DNA of 5,606 nt from JAVBNO01 sp031551485 (GCA_031551485.1 JAVBNO010000024.1:1-5606), one strand, 5' to 3'; counted from the first letter of the stretch, positions 1 to 5,411 are shown. Notes: generated from the sequence alone by a model not told the origin. Program-made: numbers and translations.

Positions 1-2
1 GC

Positions 3-407
3 ATGTTAACTTTTTGCAGGAAATTCGGATTTCCGGGGGGGGCGGCCCCGGGCCCCCCGGAGGAGGGGCAACGACAGGACGCGACGAAGGAGGATGCGAG
101 GACCAGCAAAACAAGCAGACGGAAGGAACAAGACCAAACGACCGAGGAACTGGCTGCTCGGATCATTGAAACCTTTGTGGCCGCCTATCAAACCAATGAC
201 CCTGCCGGGCCGTTGGCGCAGCAAGCCGCCGATCTTCACCGCCAATGGCTGAGCATGTGGTGGAACCAATATACAAAAGAGGGCCACGCGGGCGTTGCCC
301 AAATGTATGTAGATGACGAGCGCTTTACCCAATATTACGATCAGCACCAGCCCGGTCTGGCCGTTTTTGTCCGGGATGCGGTTTGGGTCTACACAGGGCA
401 AAAGTAA
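3..407 (+). CDS. TipAS-domain protein, C-terminal part (probable MerR-family regulator fragment; 5' end uncertain)
   Basis: The last ~90 residues of this 134-residue reading frame resemble the C-terminal half of the TipAS antibiotic/ligand-recognition domain: LHRQWLSMWW (79-87), YTKEGHAGVAQMYVDDERF (90-108), YYDQHQPGLAVFVRDA (111-126). In known proteins this domain normally follows a MerR winged-helix DNA-binding domain and coiled coil in TipA-like transcription activators, and it binds ligands in an alpha-helical pocket. No helix-turn-helix is visible here. Residues 1-45 are Gly/Pro-rich and then Arg/Lys-rich and unrecognised, and they cross a G8 run at 35-42. The ATG at position 3 may be internal to a longer gene starting before the window, or the frame may be a remnant joined by a frameshift at the G run. 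There is no in-frame ATG between position 3 and the middle of the domain, and no ribosome binding site is visible. The C-terminus looks complete and is followed by a terminator. The domain call is by eye; the status of the N-terminus is open. Confidence 0.65.
   Translation: MLTFCRKFGFPGGAAPGPPEEGQRQDATKEDARTSKTSRRKEQDQTTEELAARIIETFVAAYQTNDPAGPLAQQAADLHRQWLSMWWNQYTKEGHAGVAQMYVDDERFTQYYDQHQPGLAVFVRDAVWVYTGQK
33..60. other. GC-only inverted repeat with G8 homopolymer
   Basis: CCGGGGGG (33-40) and CCCCCCGG (53-60) are perfect 8-bp inverted arms around a 12-base GC-only core. The left arm lies in an eight-G run (35-42). It falls inside the reading frame of the TipAS-domain protein, just before the recognisable domain. 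Such a tract is prone to slippage and to sequencing or assembly error, so the frame before it should not be trusted without the upstream sequence. Confidence 0.6.
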
Positions 408-425
408 AGACAAAATGTATGAACA

Positions 426-459
426 GCAAAAGCGTGGGTGCCCCGCGCTTTTGTTTTTG
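426..459 (+). terminator. Intrinsic terminator after the TipAS-domain gene
   Basis: AAAAGCGTGGG (428-438) pairs with CCCGCGCTTTT (442-452) in an 11-bp stem with one T-G wobble and a 3-base loop. C427-G453 and a further G-T pair can extend it. The stem runs into a T-rich tract (449-458). It begins 18 bases after the TAA of the upstream gene, so it should end that transcript and insulate it from the importer operon. Confidence 0.85.
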
Positions 460-490
460 ATACCCAAAAAGCAAAAGAAGAGACAAAAAT

Positions 491-530
491 ATGGAAATTA
501 ATGGAAACCATTTCCTTGCATCTCTTTCCA
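491..530. promoter_or_regulatory. Candidate operator: clustered TGGAAA/TTTCC motifs
   Basis: TGGAAA occurs at 492-497 and again at 502-507, exactly 10 bases apart (the longer word ATGGAAA repeats at 491 and 501). TTTCC lies at 511-515 and TTTCCA at 525-530 in the opposite orientation. The sites flank and enter the spacer of the predicted promoter. One helical turn between direct copies and an inverted partner over the promoter is what a dimeric regulator site often looks like, but no regulator is identified. Confidence 0.4.
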
Positions 531-544
531 AAAGGGTGTATACT
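516..544 (+). promoter_or_regulatory. Sigma-A type promoter for the importer operon
   Basis: A -35 box TTGCAT (516-521) and a -10 box TATACT (539-544) are separated by exactly 17 bases. Each matches the TTGACA/TATAAT consensus at five of six and four or more of six positions respectively. The promoter lies downstream of the terminator at 426-459. Transcription would start near 551 and give a leader of roughly 265 bases before the ATPase start codon. Confidence 0.65.
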
Positions 545-650
545 GTTCACAGACCCCCATTCGGCGCGTCGGCTGACAGACGAAGGCAATACCGTTGACA
601 TCGAAGAAGACGAAGAGTGGCTGCCCCCCCATGGGGTAGAGGGCTTTTTG

Positions 651-690
651 ACGCGGGCGCAGCCGGAAGACAGCGCCCGTTTGCGTTTTT
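651..690 (+). terminator. Possible attenuator hairpin in the operon leader
   Basis: CGGGCGC (654-660) and GCGCCCG (673-679) form a perfect 7-bp stem with a 12-base loop. ACG (651-653) can pair with CGT (684-686) beyond a 4-base bulge, followed by TTTTT (686-690). It sits about 100 bases downstream of the predicted transcription start and 125 bases before the ATPase. This is compatible with conditional termination, but the stem-to-T-tract geometry is imperfect and no clear antiterminator is visible. Confidence 0.35.
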
Positions 691-802
691 CTGGGGTTTT
701 AGCATCAGCCGTTCGCCAATGTGCGGCGGCATATTTTCTCCTTGCGTCTTTGGCTTTTTGGGTTTTTTCGTCCCGACCTCTGTGCCAAAAGAGAGGAGCG
801 AT

Positions 803-810
803 AAGGAGGA
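803..810 (+). promoter_or_regulatory. Ribosome binding site deciding the ATPase start
   Basis: AAGGAGGA lies 5 bases before the ATG at 816. It is a near-perfect anti-16S match and fixes the start over the in-frame upstream ATGs at 438 and 501, which lack one. Confidence 0.85.
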
Positions 811-815
811 CCTTC

Positions 816-1940
816 ATGATACAGTTTGATCATGTTTCCAAGTCTTACGGTGAGACCAAGGTGTTAAACGACCTGTCTCTCACCATTGAAAAAGGGCAGC
901 TTGTGGTGCTCATTGGGCCCAGCGGCTGCGGCAAAACAACGTCGCTGCAACTGATTAACCGTTTAACGCTGCCCACGGCAGGCCGCATTTTGGTAGACGG
1001 CAAAGACATCGCCACTGTCGACCCGGTCGAATTGCGGCGGGGCATAGGCTATGTCATCCAGGAAATAGGCCTTTTTCCCCACATGACCATTGCCCAGAAT
1101 ATCGAAGTCGTACCCCGCCTTTTGGGCTGGCCCGAGGCGAAACGCCAAAGCCGCACCCGCGAGCTGTTCCAAATGGTGGACATGGACCCGGATGTTTACA
1201 TGAACCGTTACCCCAGCCATTTAAGCGGCGGGCAGCAGCAGCGCATTGGCGTGCTGCGGGCACTGGCCGCCGAGCCGGATATCATTTTGATGGACGAGCC
1301 TTTTGGCGCGTTGGACCCCATTACCCGGGACAGTCTGCAGGATGAAATTAAGGCGCTGCAAAAGAAACTGAAAAAAACAATTGTATTTGTCACCCACGAT
1401 ATCGGCGAGGCGCTGAAACTGGCGGACATCATTGTCATTATGAAAGATGGTGTTGTAGTGCAGGCGGCCGCCCCCGAGGAGCTTTTGTCCAACCCCGCCG
1501 ATGAATTTGTGGAAAATTTTATTGGCAAGCACCGCATAATTGGCGGCACTGTGGATAAGGTGAACGAAGTCATGCGCACCGAAATTGCCGTCATTACCCC
1601 CGACCGGGGCGTCAGCGAAAGCATTGATCTGATGCAGCGCAAAAATGTCAACACCGTCATTGTGGTTGACGACGACCGCAAGTTCCTGGGCCTTGTCACC
1701 ATTGACAAAATCAAGCGGGAGGGCCGCCCCGGCCGCCCGGTGGGGGAACTGATGGACAAAGATATTCCCACCGTGCCCCCCGACGCCTCCGCCATGGACG
1801 CCTTTGATTTACTGGTGAACCAGCGGCTGGATGTGGTGGCGGTGGTGGAACCTTCCGGGCGCCTGATTGGTGTCGTCACCAAAACCAGCATGGTGCGTTC
1901 GTTGGCCCATGTGGTATGGAGGGGGGCGGAAAATGGGTAG
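816..1940 (+). CDS. opuCA: OpuCA/ProV-type quaternary-amine ABC transporter ATP-binding protein with two CBS domains
   Basis: This 374-residue protein is the cytoplasmic ATPase that powers uptake of a compatible solute such as glycine betaine, carnitine or choline. The nucleotide-binding domain (about 1-240) has Walker A GPSGCGKT (34-41), Q-loop Gln82, signature LSGGQ (136-140), Walker B IILMD (156-160) with catalytic Glu161, and switch His194. All key residues are intact. Two CBS domains follow (about 250-300 and 312-365), the arrangement typical of OpuCA/OpuA/ProV-like ATPases, where they serve in regulation by ionic strength or nucleotides. The protein stops six residues after CBS2 (RGAENG), so the acidic C-terminal tail described in OpuA is absent. 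Length fits the family (~380). The start at 816 is chosen for its AGGAGG site and normal ABC N-terminus. The gene overlaps the next permease by 8 bases. The exact substrate cannot be read from the ATPase. Confidence 0.93.
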   Translation: MIQFDHVSKSYGETKVLNDLSLTIEKGQLVVLIGPSGCGKTTSLQLINRLTLPTAGRILVDGKDIATVDPVELRRGIGYVIQEIGLFPHMTIAQNIEVVPRLLGWPEAKRQSRTRELFQMVDMDPDVYMNRYPSHLSGGQQQRIGVLRALAAEPDIILMDEPFGALDPITRDSLQDEIKALQKKLKKTIVFVTHDIGEALKLADIIVIMKDGVVVQAAAPEELLSNPADEFVENFIGKHRIIGGTVDKVNEVMRTEIAVITPDRGVSESIDLMQRKNVNTVIVVDDDRKFLGLVTIDKIKREGRPGRPVGELMDKDIPTVPPDASAMDAFDLLVNQRLDVVAVVEPSGRLIGVVTKTSMVRSLAHVVWRGAENG

Positions 1941-2625
1941 TATCATCGCCCTGTGGCCCCGCTATGGCCAGTTGATCCTCTCCTCCATCGGCCGCCACGC
2001 CGTCATTACCCTGACAGCCGAGTGCATGGGCATTTTGCTGGCACTGCCGCTGGGCATCCTGCTCAGTTACCACCCCAAGGCGGCCAAAGGGGTGCTGGCC
2101 GTTTTCGGCGTCATCAACACCATTCCCAGTCTGGCTCTGCTGGGCGTCGCCATGGTGGCGCTGGGGCTTGGTTTTGCCCCCGCCGTCGTCGTGTTGTTTT
2201 TGTATTCCATTTTGCCTATTCTGCGCAATACCTATACAGGCATCACCGAGGTGGCCCCCAAATACATCCGCGCCGCCAAGGGCATGGGCATGAGCAAAAT
2301 GCAAATTTTGTGGAATGTCCAGCTGCCCCTTGCGCTGCCGGTCACTTTGGCGGGTGTGCGCATCTCCACCGTCTATGTGGTCAGCTGGGGCACCCTGGCC
2401 GCTTTCATTGGGGCAGGGGGTCTGGGCGATCCCATTTGGATGGGCATGCAAAGCTATAACTTTCCCCTTGTATTTGCCGGCGCCATTCCCACCACCCTCA
2501 TGGCGCTGTTCTTCAGCTTTGCGCTGGGCCGCATCCAGCGGATGGCGGCCCGCCGCAGCACCCGCGAGGAATCGGCCGGCCCGAAGGCGCCCGCCTTACC
2601 CAACGGCAAGGGGGTGGGTGTATGA
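1933..2625 (+). CDS. opuCB: OpuCB/OpuCD-type quaternary-amine ABC transporter permease (first of two)
   Basis: This 230-residue integral membrane protein should form half of the transport channel. Hydrophobic segments lie near 22-46, 53-80, 82-98, 135-160 and 178-200. The EAA-type coupling loop that docks onto the ATPase lies at about 106-136, with conserved NTYTGI (99-104), GMGMS (117-121) and LPLALP (131-136). FIGAGGLGDPIW (158-169) is typical of the ProW/OpuCB family. The start at 1933 follows a GGAGGGGGG run (about 1918-1926) and overlaps the ATPase stop, which suggests translational coupling. A hydrophilic, basic and Pro-rich tail (about 201-230) follows the last membrane segment and overlaps the next gene by 4 bases. 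The CB versus CD label is arbitrary, since the two permeases are homologous and only gene order guided the choice. Confidence is high for the family and moderate for the symbol. Confidence 0.9.
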   Translation: MGSIIALWPRYGQLILSSIGRHAVITLTAECMGILLALPLGILLSYHPKAAKGVLAVFGVINTIPSLALLGVAMVALGLGFAPAVVVLFLYSILPILRNTYTGITEVAPKYIRAAKGMGMSKMQILWNVQLPLALPVTLAGVRISTVYVVSWGTLAAFIGAGGLGDPIWMGMQSYNFPLVFAGAIPTTLMALFFSFALGRIQRMAARRSTREESAGPKAPALPNGKGVGV

Positions 2626-3221
2626 GCCTTAACCAAATTGTCGGTCCGCTGTTGACCCATTTGGAAATTGCCCTTGCCGGGGTTGTCATTGGGGCTTTGG
2701 TGGCCATCCCCACCGGCGCCCTGCTGAAAAGCCGTCCCCGGCTGGCGACAGGCTGCCTGGCCGTCGTAGATGTTATCCAGACGGTGCCTACCCTGGCCAT
2801 GCTGGCCATGCTCATGCTTTTGCTCGGCCTTAATGACCGCACTGTCATCGTGGCCATTGTGCTTTACTCTCTCTTTCCCATTTTGCGCAATACTTACACC
2901 GGCATTTTGGAGGTGGACCCCGGCATTGTGCGGGCCGGCCGCGGCATCGGCATGACCCCACTCCAGCTGTTTGGCCGGGTGGAGCTGCCGCTGGCCCTGC
3001 CGGTCATTTTAAGCGGTATCCGCATTGCTTTTGTCACCGCCCTGGGCATTGCCACCACCGGGGTGCTCATCGGGTCCGGGGGGCTGGGCATGCTGATCTG
3101 GCGGGGCATTCAAACCCGCAATGCCCAAATGCTGCTGTCCGGCGCCATCCCGGTTTCTCTTTTGGCCATTGGTTCCGACGCGCTGTTAAACCTGCTGCAA
3201 AAAAAGTTGGTCAAACGCTAG
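2622..3221 (+). CDS. opuCD: OpuCB/OpuCD-type quaternary-amine ABC transporter permease (second of two)
   Basis: This 199-residue integral membrane protein is a paralogue of the preceding permease and probably its heterodimer partner. Shared family signatures are YSLFPILRNTYTGI (82-95), the coupling loop from about 97 to 127 ending in ELPLALP (121-127), and GSGGLGMLIWRGIQ (151-164). Hydrophobic segments lie near 14-35, 45-70, 74-88, 125-150 and 170-185. It is shorter than its neighbour because it begins closer to the first membrane helix and lacks the long basic tail, ending in KKLVKR. Start and upstream stop share ATGA (2622-2625), with a GGGGGTGGG stretch just upstream as ribosome binding site, so translation is likely coupled. 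Two different permeases plus a separate binding protein match the OpuC and OsmU architecture rather than OpuA, where permease and binding protein are fused. The symbol is assigned by position only. Confidence 0.9.
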   Translation: MSLNQIVGPLLTHLEIALAGVVIGALVAIPTGALLKSRPRLATGCLAVVDVIQTVPTLAMLAMLMLLLGLNDRTVIVAIVLYSLFPILRNTYTGILEVDPGIVRAGRGIGMTPLQLFGRVELPLALPVILSGIRIAFVTALGIATTGVLIGSGGLGMLIWRGIQTRNAQMLLSGAIPVSLLAIGSDALLNLLQKKLVKR

Positions 3222-3252
3222 CTATAAAACAGATGAAACAATGATGCATATG

Positions 3253-3260
3253 AAGGAGGA
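3253..3260 (+). promoter_or_regulatory. Ribosome binding site deciding the binding-protein start
   Basis: AAGGAGGA lies 7 bases before the ATG at 3268. It rules out the in-frame ATGs at 3241 and 3250, which lie upstream of it and would put charged residues ahead of a standard lipoprotein signal peptide. Confidence 0.85.
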
Positions 3261-3267
3261 CGACAGA

Positions 3268-4167
3268 ATGAAACGATTGGCAAAAAAAGCGGCCCTGTTG
3301 GCGGTCTGCCTGGTGCTGGCAGCGGCGTTACTGGGCGGATGCGCGGGTAAAGACAATACGGTTACCGTGGCGTCCAAACAGTTCACCGAAAATATTCTGC
3401 TGGGGGAGATGTACGCCCAACTCATCGAGGCCAAAACCGACTTGAAGGTAGAGCGCAAGCTCAATTTGGGCGGCACTTCGGTTTGTTTCCCCGCCATTGA
3501 AAAAGGTGAAGTGGACATGTATTTCGAGTACACCGGCACCGGCTACAACGAAATTCTCAAGCTGACCCCCGAGTATGATCCACAGGTGGTGTACGACACT
3601 GTCAAAGCCCAATACGCCGAAAAATATGGCATCCGGTGGTTTACGCCTATCGGCATCAATAATACATTTGCCCTTGGAATGTCCCGAGCTTTTGCCGAAA
3701 GCCGCAATCTGAAAACCCTAAGCGATCTGTCCCCCATCAGCGGTGAACTGCGCTTTGGCGCCAACCACCTGTTTTACACCCGCGAGCAGGACGGCTACGA
3801 CGGCATGGTGGCCGATTACCAATTCAGCTTCAAAGATCCCATGACCATGGACACTTCTTTCCTCTACGACGCCATTGAGCAAAACAAGCTGGATGTCATT
3901 GTGGTCTATGCCACCGACGCCGCTCTCAAGCGGGTGGACATGGTCGTCTTGCAGGATGACAAGCAGTACTTCCCGCCTTACTACGGCGCGCCCATTGTAC
4001 GGGAAGAGGTGCTGAAAGCCCACCCCGAACTGGAGGCGGTGTTCGAAACATTGGCTGGCCAAATTGACGATGTCACAATGCAGGCCCTGAATTTTGAAGT
4101 GGAGGGCAATAACCGCACTGTGGAAGACGTGGCCAAGCAGTTCCTCACCGACAAAGGTTTTATTTAA
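3268..4167 (+). CDS. opuCC: OpuCC/OsmF-type quaternary-amine substrate-binding lipoprotein
   Basis: This 299-residue protein is the extracellular solute receptor of the importer. The signal peptide has a KRLAKK n-region, a hydrophobic core (8-22) and lipobox LGGC with the lipidated cysteine at 25, so it should be anchored to the outer face of the membrane. The remainder is a type II periplasmic-binding fold of the OpuAC family: SKQFTENILLGEM (36-48), the hallmark EYTGTGY (87-93), GINNTFAL (129-136), VVYATDA (212-218) and PPYYGAPIV (236-244). Aligned by eye to remembered OpuCC/OpuBC structures, the aromatic cage that holds the trimethylammonium group would be Tyr88, Phe134, Tyr214 and Tyr238, with Thr91. 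Phe134 replaces a tyrosine. Length matches the family. It begins 46 bases after the second permease with no terminator between, so it is the last gene of the operon. Betaine, carnitine, choline or ectoine-like ligands remain possible. Confidence 0.92.
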   Translation: MKRLAKKAALLAVCLVLAAALLGGCAGKDNTVTVASKQFTENILLGEMYAQLIEAKTDLKVERKLNLGGTSVCFPAIEKGEVDMYFEYTGTGYNEILKLTPEYDPQVVYDTVKAQYAEKYGIRWFTPIGINNTFALGMSRAFAESRNLKTLSDLSPISGELRFGANHLFYTREQDGYDGMVADYQFSFKDPMTMDTSFLYDAIEQNKLDVIVVYATDAALKRVDMVVLQDDKQYFPPYYGAPIVREEVLKAHPELEAVFETLAGQIDDVTMQALNFEVEGNNRTVEDVAKQFLTDKGFI

Positions 4168-4188
4168 ATATAATAGTCATCACAAATA

Positions 4189-4220
4189 CAAAAAAGGACG
4201 ATGGTATTCGCCCTTTTTTG
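4189..4220 (+). terminator. Intrinsic terminator of the importer operon
   Basis: CAAAAAAGG (4189-4197) pairs with CCTTTTTTG (4212-4220). After one A-C mismatch, CGA (4199-4201) pairs with TCG (4208-4210) around a 6-base loop. The T6 run is the descending arm. It lies 21 bases after the binding-protein stop codon. The opposite strand also ends in T's, so the hairpin could act in both directions, though no minus-strand gene faces it. Confidence 0.85.
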
Positions 4221-4323
4221 CAGCCCAAATTGTTCAAAAAAATCCCATAAATTCTTCATGCCAATGCGATATGATAAAGATATCAGAATTGGTATACGCC
4301 CTTTCCGAAAGGAGACAAGCGTT

Positions 4324-5061
4324 ATGAATCGCCTTGTGTTACTGGCCCTTGTCGGCGCGCTTTTGCTTTCCGCCTGTACGCCCCGCGGCGGTGCGGCTTC
4401 CCAACAGGCCCCGGATCCCCCATCCTCAGCCGGCGAGTCCGCCCCCCAATCCGTCGCGCCCCCGTCCACACCCCAGCCGGCCCCTTCCGCCGCCCCTGTT
4501 TTTGTAGAGGACGAGGCTTTTTACAACGATGTGTTGCTGGTTTATGGCGCGATATGGGAAGGGGAGGGGGACAACCGGTTCCTGCGCAGCGACTACGCCG
4601 GCCTTTACTACACCGGCCCATGGAAAGGGCCCGATCAATTGGCCTATAACGGCGGCTTTTTCCAGTGGTACCTCCATATGATGTGGCAGGAAGACATTAC
4701 CGACGCCCAGCGGGCGGAAAAATACAAGTCCCCCTTTGGCGAGGGCACCGGCTGGTTTTTCCCCGAGGCCTATTTTGAAACGGCCGTGCAAACCTATTTT
4801 GACATCGACACCGAGACACTGCGCAAAAATCAGATGATTTACGACGCCGAACACAAAGGTTACTATGAAGGTGTGGGCGGCATTGGCGAGCGCCCCAAAG
4901 TGATACTGGAGGACGTGGAAAAGGACGGCGACCTGCGCCGCCTGCACATTCTGCTGCAGTCCGTTGGCGGCGGATCGGCGGGCAAAAAAACCCTTACCAT
5001 CCAGTTGCTGCCCGGTGAACCTGGTCGCTACTATTATGTGGGCTGGGACGACAGGACGTAG
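4324..5061 (+). CDS. Lipoprotein of unknown function with Pro/Ser/Ala-rich tether
   Basis: I cannot assign a function to this 245-residue protein. The signal peptide (1-17) ends in lipobox LSAC with Cys18, so it should be lipid-anchored outside the cell. Residues 19-58 are a low-complexity Pro/Ser/Ala/Gln tether. The remaining ~185 residues form a soluble domain rich in aromatics: DVLLVYGAIWEGEGDN (69-84), YNGGFFQWYLHMMW (108-121), WFFPEAYFETAVQTYFDID (144-162), LRKNQMIYDAEHKGYYEG (166-183) and a C-terminal YYYVGWDD (236-243). The FP...V..YFD...LR...Y pattern resembles uncharacterised lipoproteins I associate with Clostridia; this is from memory. The start at 4324 follows AAAGGAG (4308-4314) with 9-base spacing. 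The gap of 4221-4323 is AT-rich with a -10-like TATGAT (4270-4275) but no convincing -35. Because a terminator separates it from the importer, it is likely an independent unit. No clear terminator follows the stop. Confidence 0.8.
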   Translation: MNRLVLLALVGALLLSACTPRGGAASQQAPDPPSSAGESAPQSVAPPSTPQPAPSAAPVFVEDEAFYNDVLLVYGAIWEGEGDNRFLRSDYAGLYYTGPWKGPDQLAYNGGFFQWYLHMMWQEDITDAQRAEKYKSPFGEGTGWFFPEAYFETAVQTYFDIDTETLRKNQMIYDAEHKGYYEGVGGIGERPKVILEDVEKDGDLRRLHILLQSVGGGSAGKKTLTIQLLPGEPGRYYYVGWDDRT

Positions 5062-5157
5062 CACTTGCTTAAGGACCAGCTTATATGCTCATAATTTTGC
5101 AGATACGCGAGGATATTTATCCACCCGTTGCATCCTAGATCAGCCCCAAAAACAAAC
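5062..5157. other. Short intergenic segment, no recognised feature
   Basis: This segment separates the lipoprotein stop from the first repeat copy. I see no gene, no convincing terminator and no promoter in it. Its right end resembles the sequence before the second repeat copy only weakly, so the repeat boundary is placed at 5158. Confidence 0.5.
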
Positions 5158-5227
5158 CCAACACCGTTTTCCCCGCCAGCCCAAGCGTTTCCTGTGCACC
5201 TATGCCCTCGCCCTAAGGATGGGGGTG

Positions 5228-5249
5228 GGGGAAACCATGTGGTTTCCCC
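5228..5249. other. Perfect 10-bp-arm hairpin in repeat copy A
   Basis: GGGGAAACCA (5228-5237) and TGGTTTCCCC (5240-5249) are exact reverse complements around two central bases (TG). The identical structure lies at 5482-5503 in copy B. T's follow only after 8 bases (5258-5262), so a role as terminator for the lipoprotein gene is possible but not typical. Confidence 0.75.
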
Positions 5250-5263
5250 GAAGAATGTTTTTG

Positions 5264-5288
5264 CATACTTTTTGCGCCAAAAAGTATG
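5264..5288. other. Perfect 11-bp-arm hairpin in repeat copy A
   Basis: CATACTTTTTG (5264-5274) pairs fully with CAAAAAGTATG (5278-5288) around the loop CGC. In copy B (5518-5542) T5285 is replaced by C at 5539, giving one A-C mismatch. No T tract follows, so it is not a standard terminator. Confidence 0.75.
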
Positions 5289-5411
5289 GGCCGGTCGCGG
5301 CTTGAGCGACAGGCTATATCCCTGCCGGAGCGGCTGTACGTCTGCCGTACTCTGACCTGATATTGGTACCAACGATTTTCCTATTCGTCGCTGTTCGCAC
5401 CCCAGCGCGGT

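Larger units (their letters stand above)
462..763. repeat. Widely spaced inverted repeat enclosing the promoter and leader
   Basis: The 16 bases at 462-477 (ACCCAAAAAGCAAAAG) match the reverse complement of 748-763 with a single mismatch (A473 versus C). The arms are about 270 bases apart and enclose the predicted operon promoter and most of the leader. This could be the ends of a small non-autonomous mobile element, a long-range RNA pairing, or A/T-run coincidence. I see no clear target-site duplication outside the arms. Confidence 0.4.
545..815 (+). other. Long untranslated leader of the importer operon; no gene seen
   Basis: This stretch lies between the predicted promoter and the ATPase start codon. 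It is open in the ATPase frame, but the extension has no ribosome binding site, resembles no known protein and would put about 125 unrelated residues ahead of a standard ABC N-terminus, so I treat it as leader. It contains a 10-base palindrome CCCCATGGGG (627-636), a GC hairpin followed by T's (651-690), T-rich stretches at 755-768, and a short TTTGGC (749-754) / GCCAAA (784-789) pairing just ahead of the ribosome binding site. It fits no riboswitch class that I recognise. Confidence 0.5.
5158..5411. repeat. Tandem repeat, copy A (254-bp unit)
   Basis: This is a complete unit of a direct repeat with a period of 254 bp. The first 127 bases (5158-5284) are identical to 5412-5538, and the next 68 bases differ at ten positions. 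The unit contains a perfect GGGGAAACCA/TGGTTTCCCC hairpin, a perfect 11-bp A/T-rich hairpin, a GTCGC (5294-5298) / GCGAC (5306-5310) stem, and the palindrome TTGGTACCAA (5363-5372). Reading frames through it on both strands are short and resemble no known protein, so I treat it as non-coding. It has no regular short spacers and is not a CRISPR array. Confidence 0.9.

Noticed and set aside
94..96. ATG preceded by GAAGGAGG at 86-93 as a start
   Set aside because: It opens a frame different from the TipAS domain and gives a short basic peptide with no likeness to anything.
595..600. TTGACA as a second promoter -35 box
   Set aside because: The hexamer is perfect but no -10-like sequence lies 16-18 bases downstream.
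438..815. Open in-frame extension of about 126 codons ahead of the ATPase
   Set aside because: It has no ribosome binding site at 438 or 501, starts inside the upstream terminator hairpin, has no recognisable domain, and a near-perfect ribosome binding site and a standard ABC N-terminus occur at 816.
389..817. Minus-strand open frame of 142 codons across the leader
   Set aside because: Composition is Ser/Arg/Lys-rich with no family likeness and no ribosome binding site, and it overlaps promoter and terminator signals of the plus strand.
1208..1891. Minus-strand open frame of 227 codons opposite the ATPase
   Set aside because: It is a Ser/Thr-rich antisense shadow of a strongly supported ABC ATPase gene.
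3241..3267. Upstream in-frame ATGs as start of the binding protein
   Set aside because: They lie before or within the strong ribosome binding site that serves the ATG at 3268 and would add an acidic stretch in front of the lipoprotein signal peptide.
4270..4275. TATGAT as promoter -10 for the downstream lipoprotein
   Set aside because: The hexamer is acceptable but no convincing -35 box lies 16-18 bases upstream, so I did not list it as a promoter.
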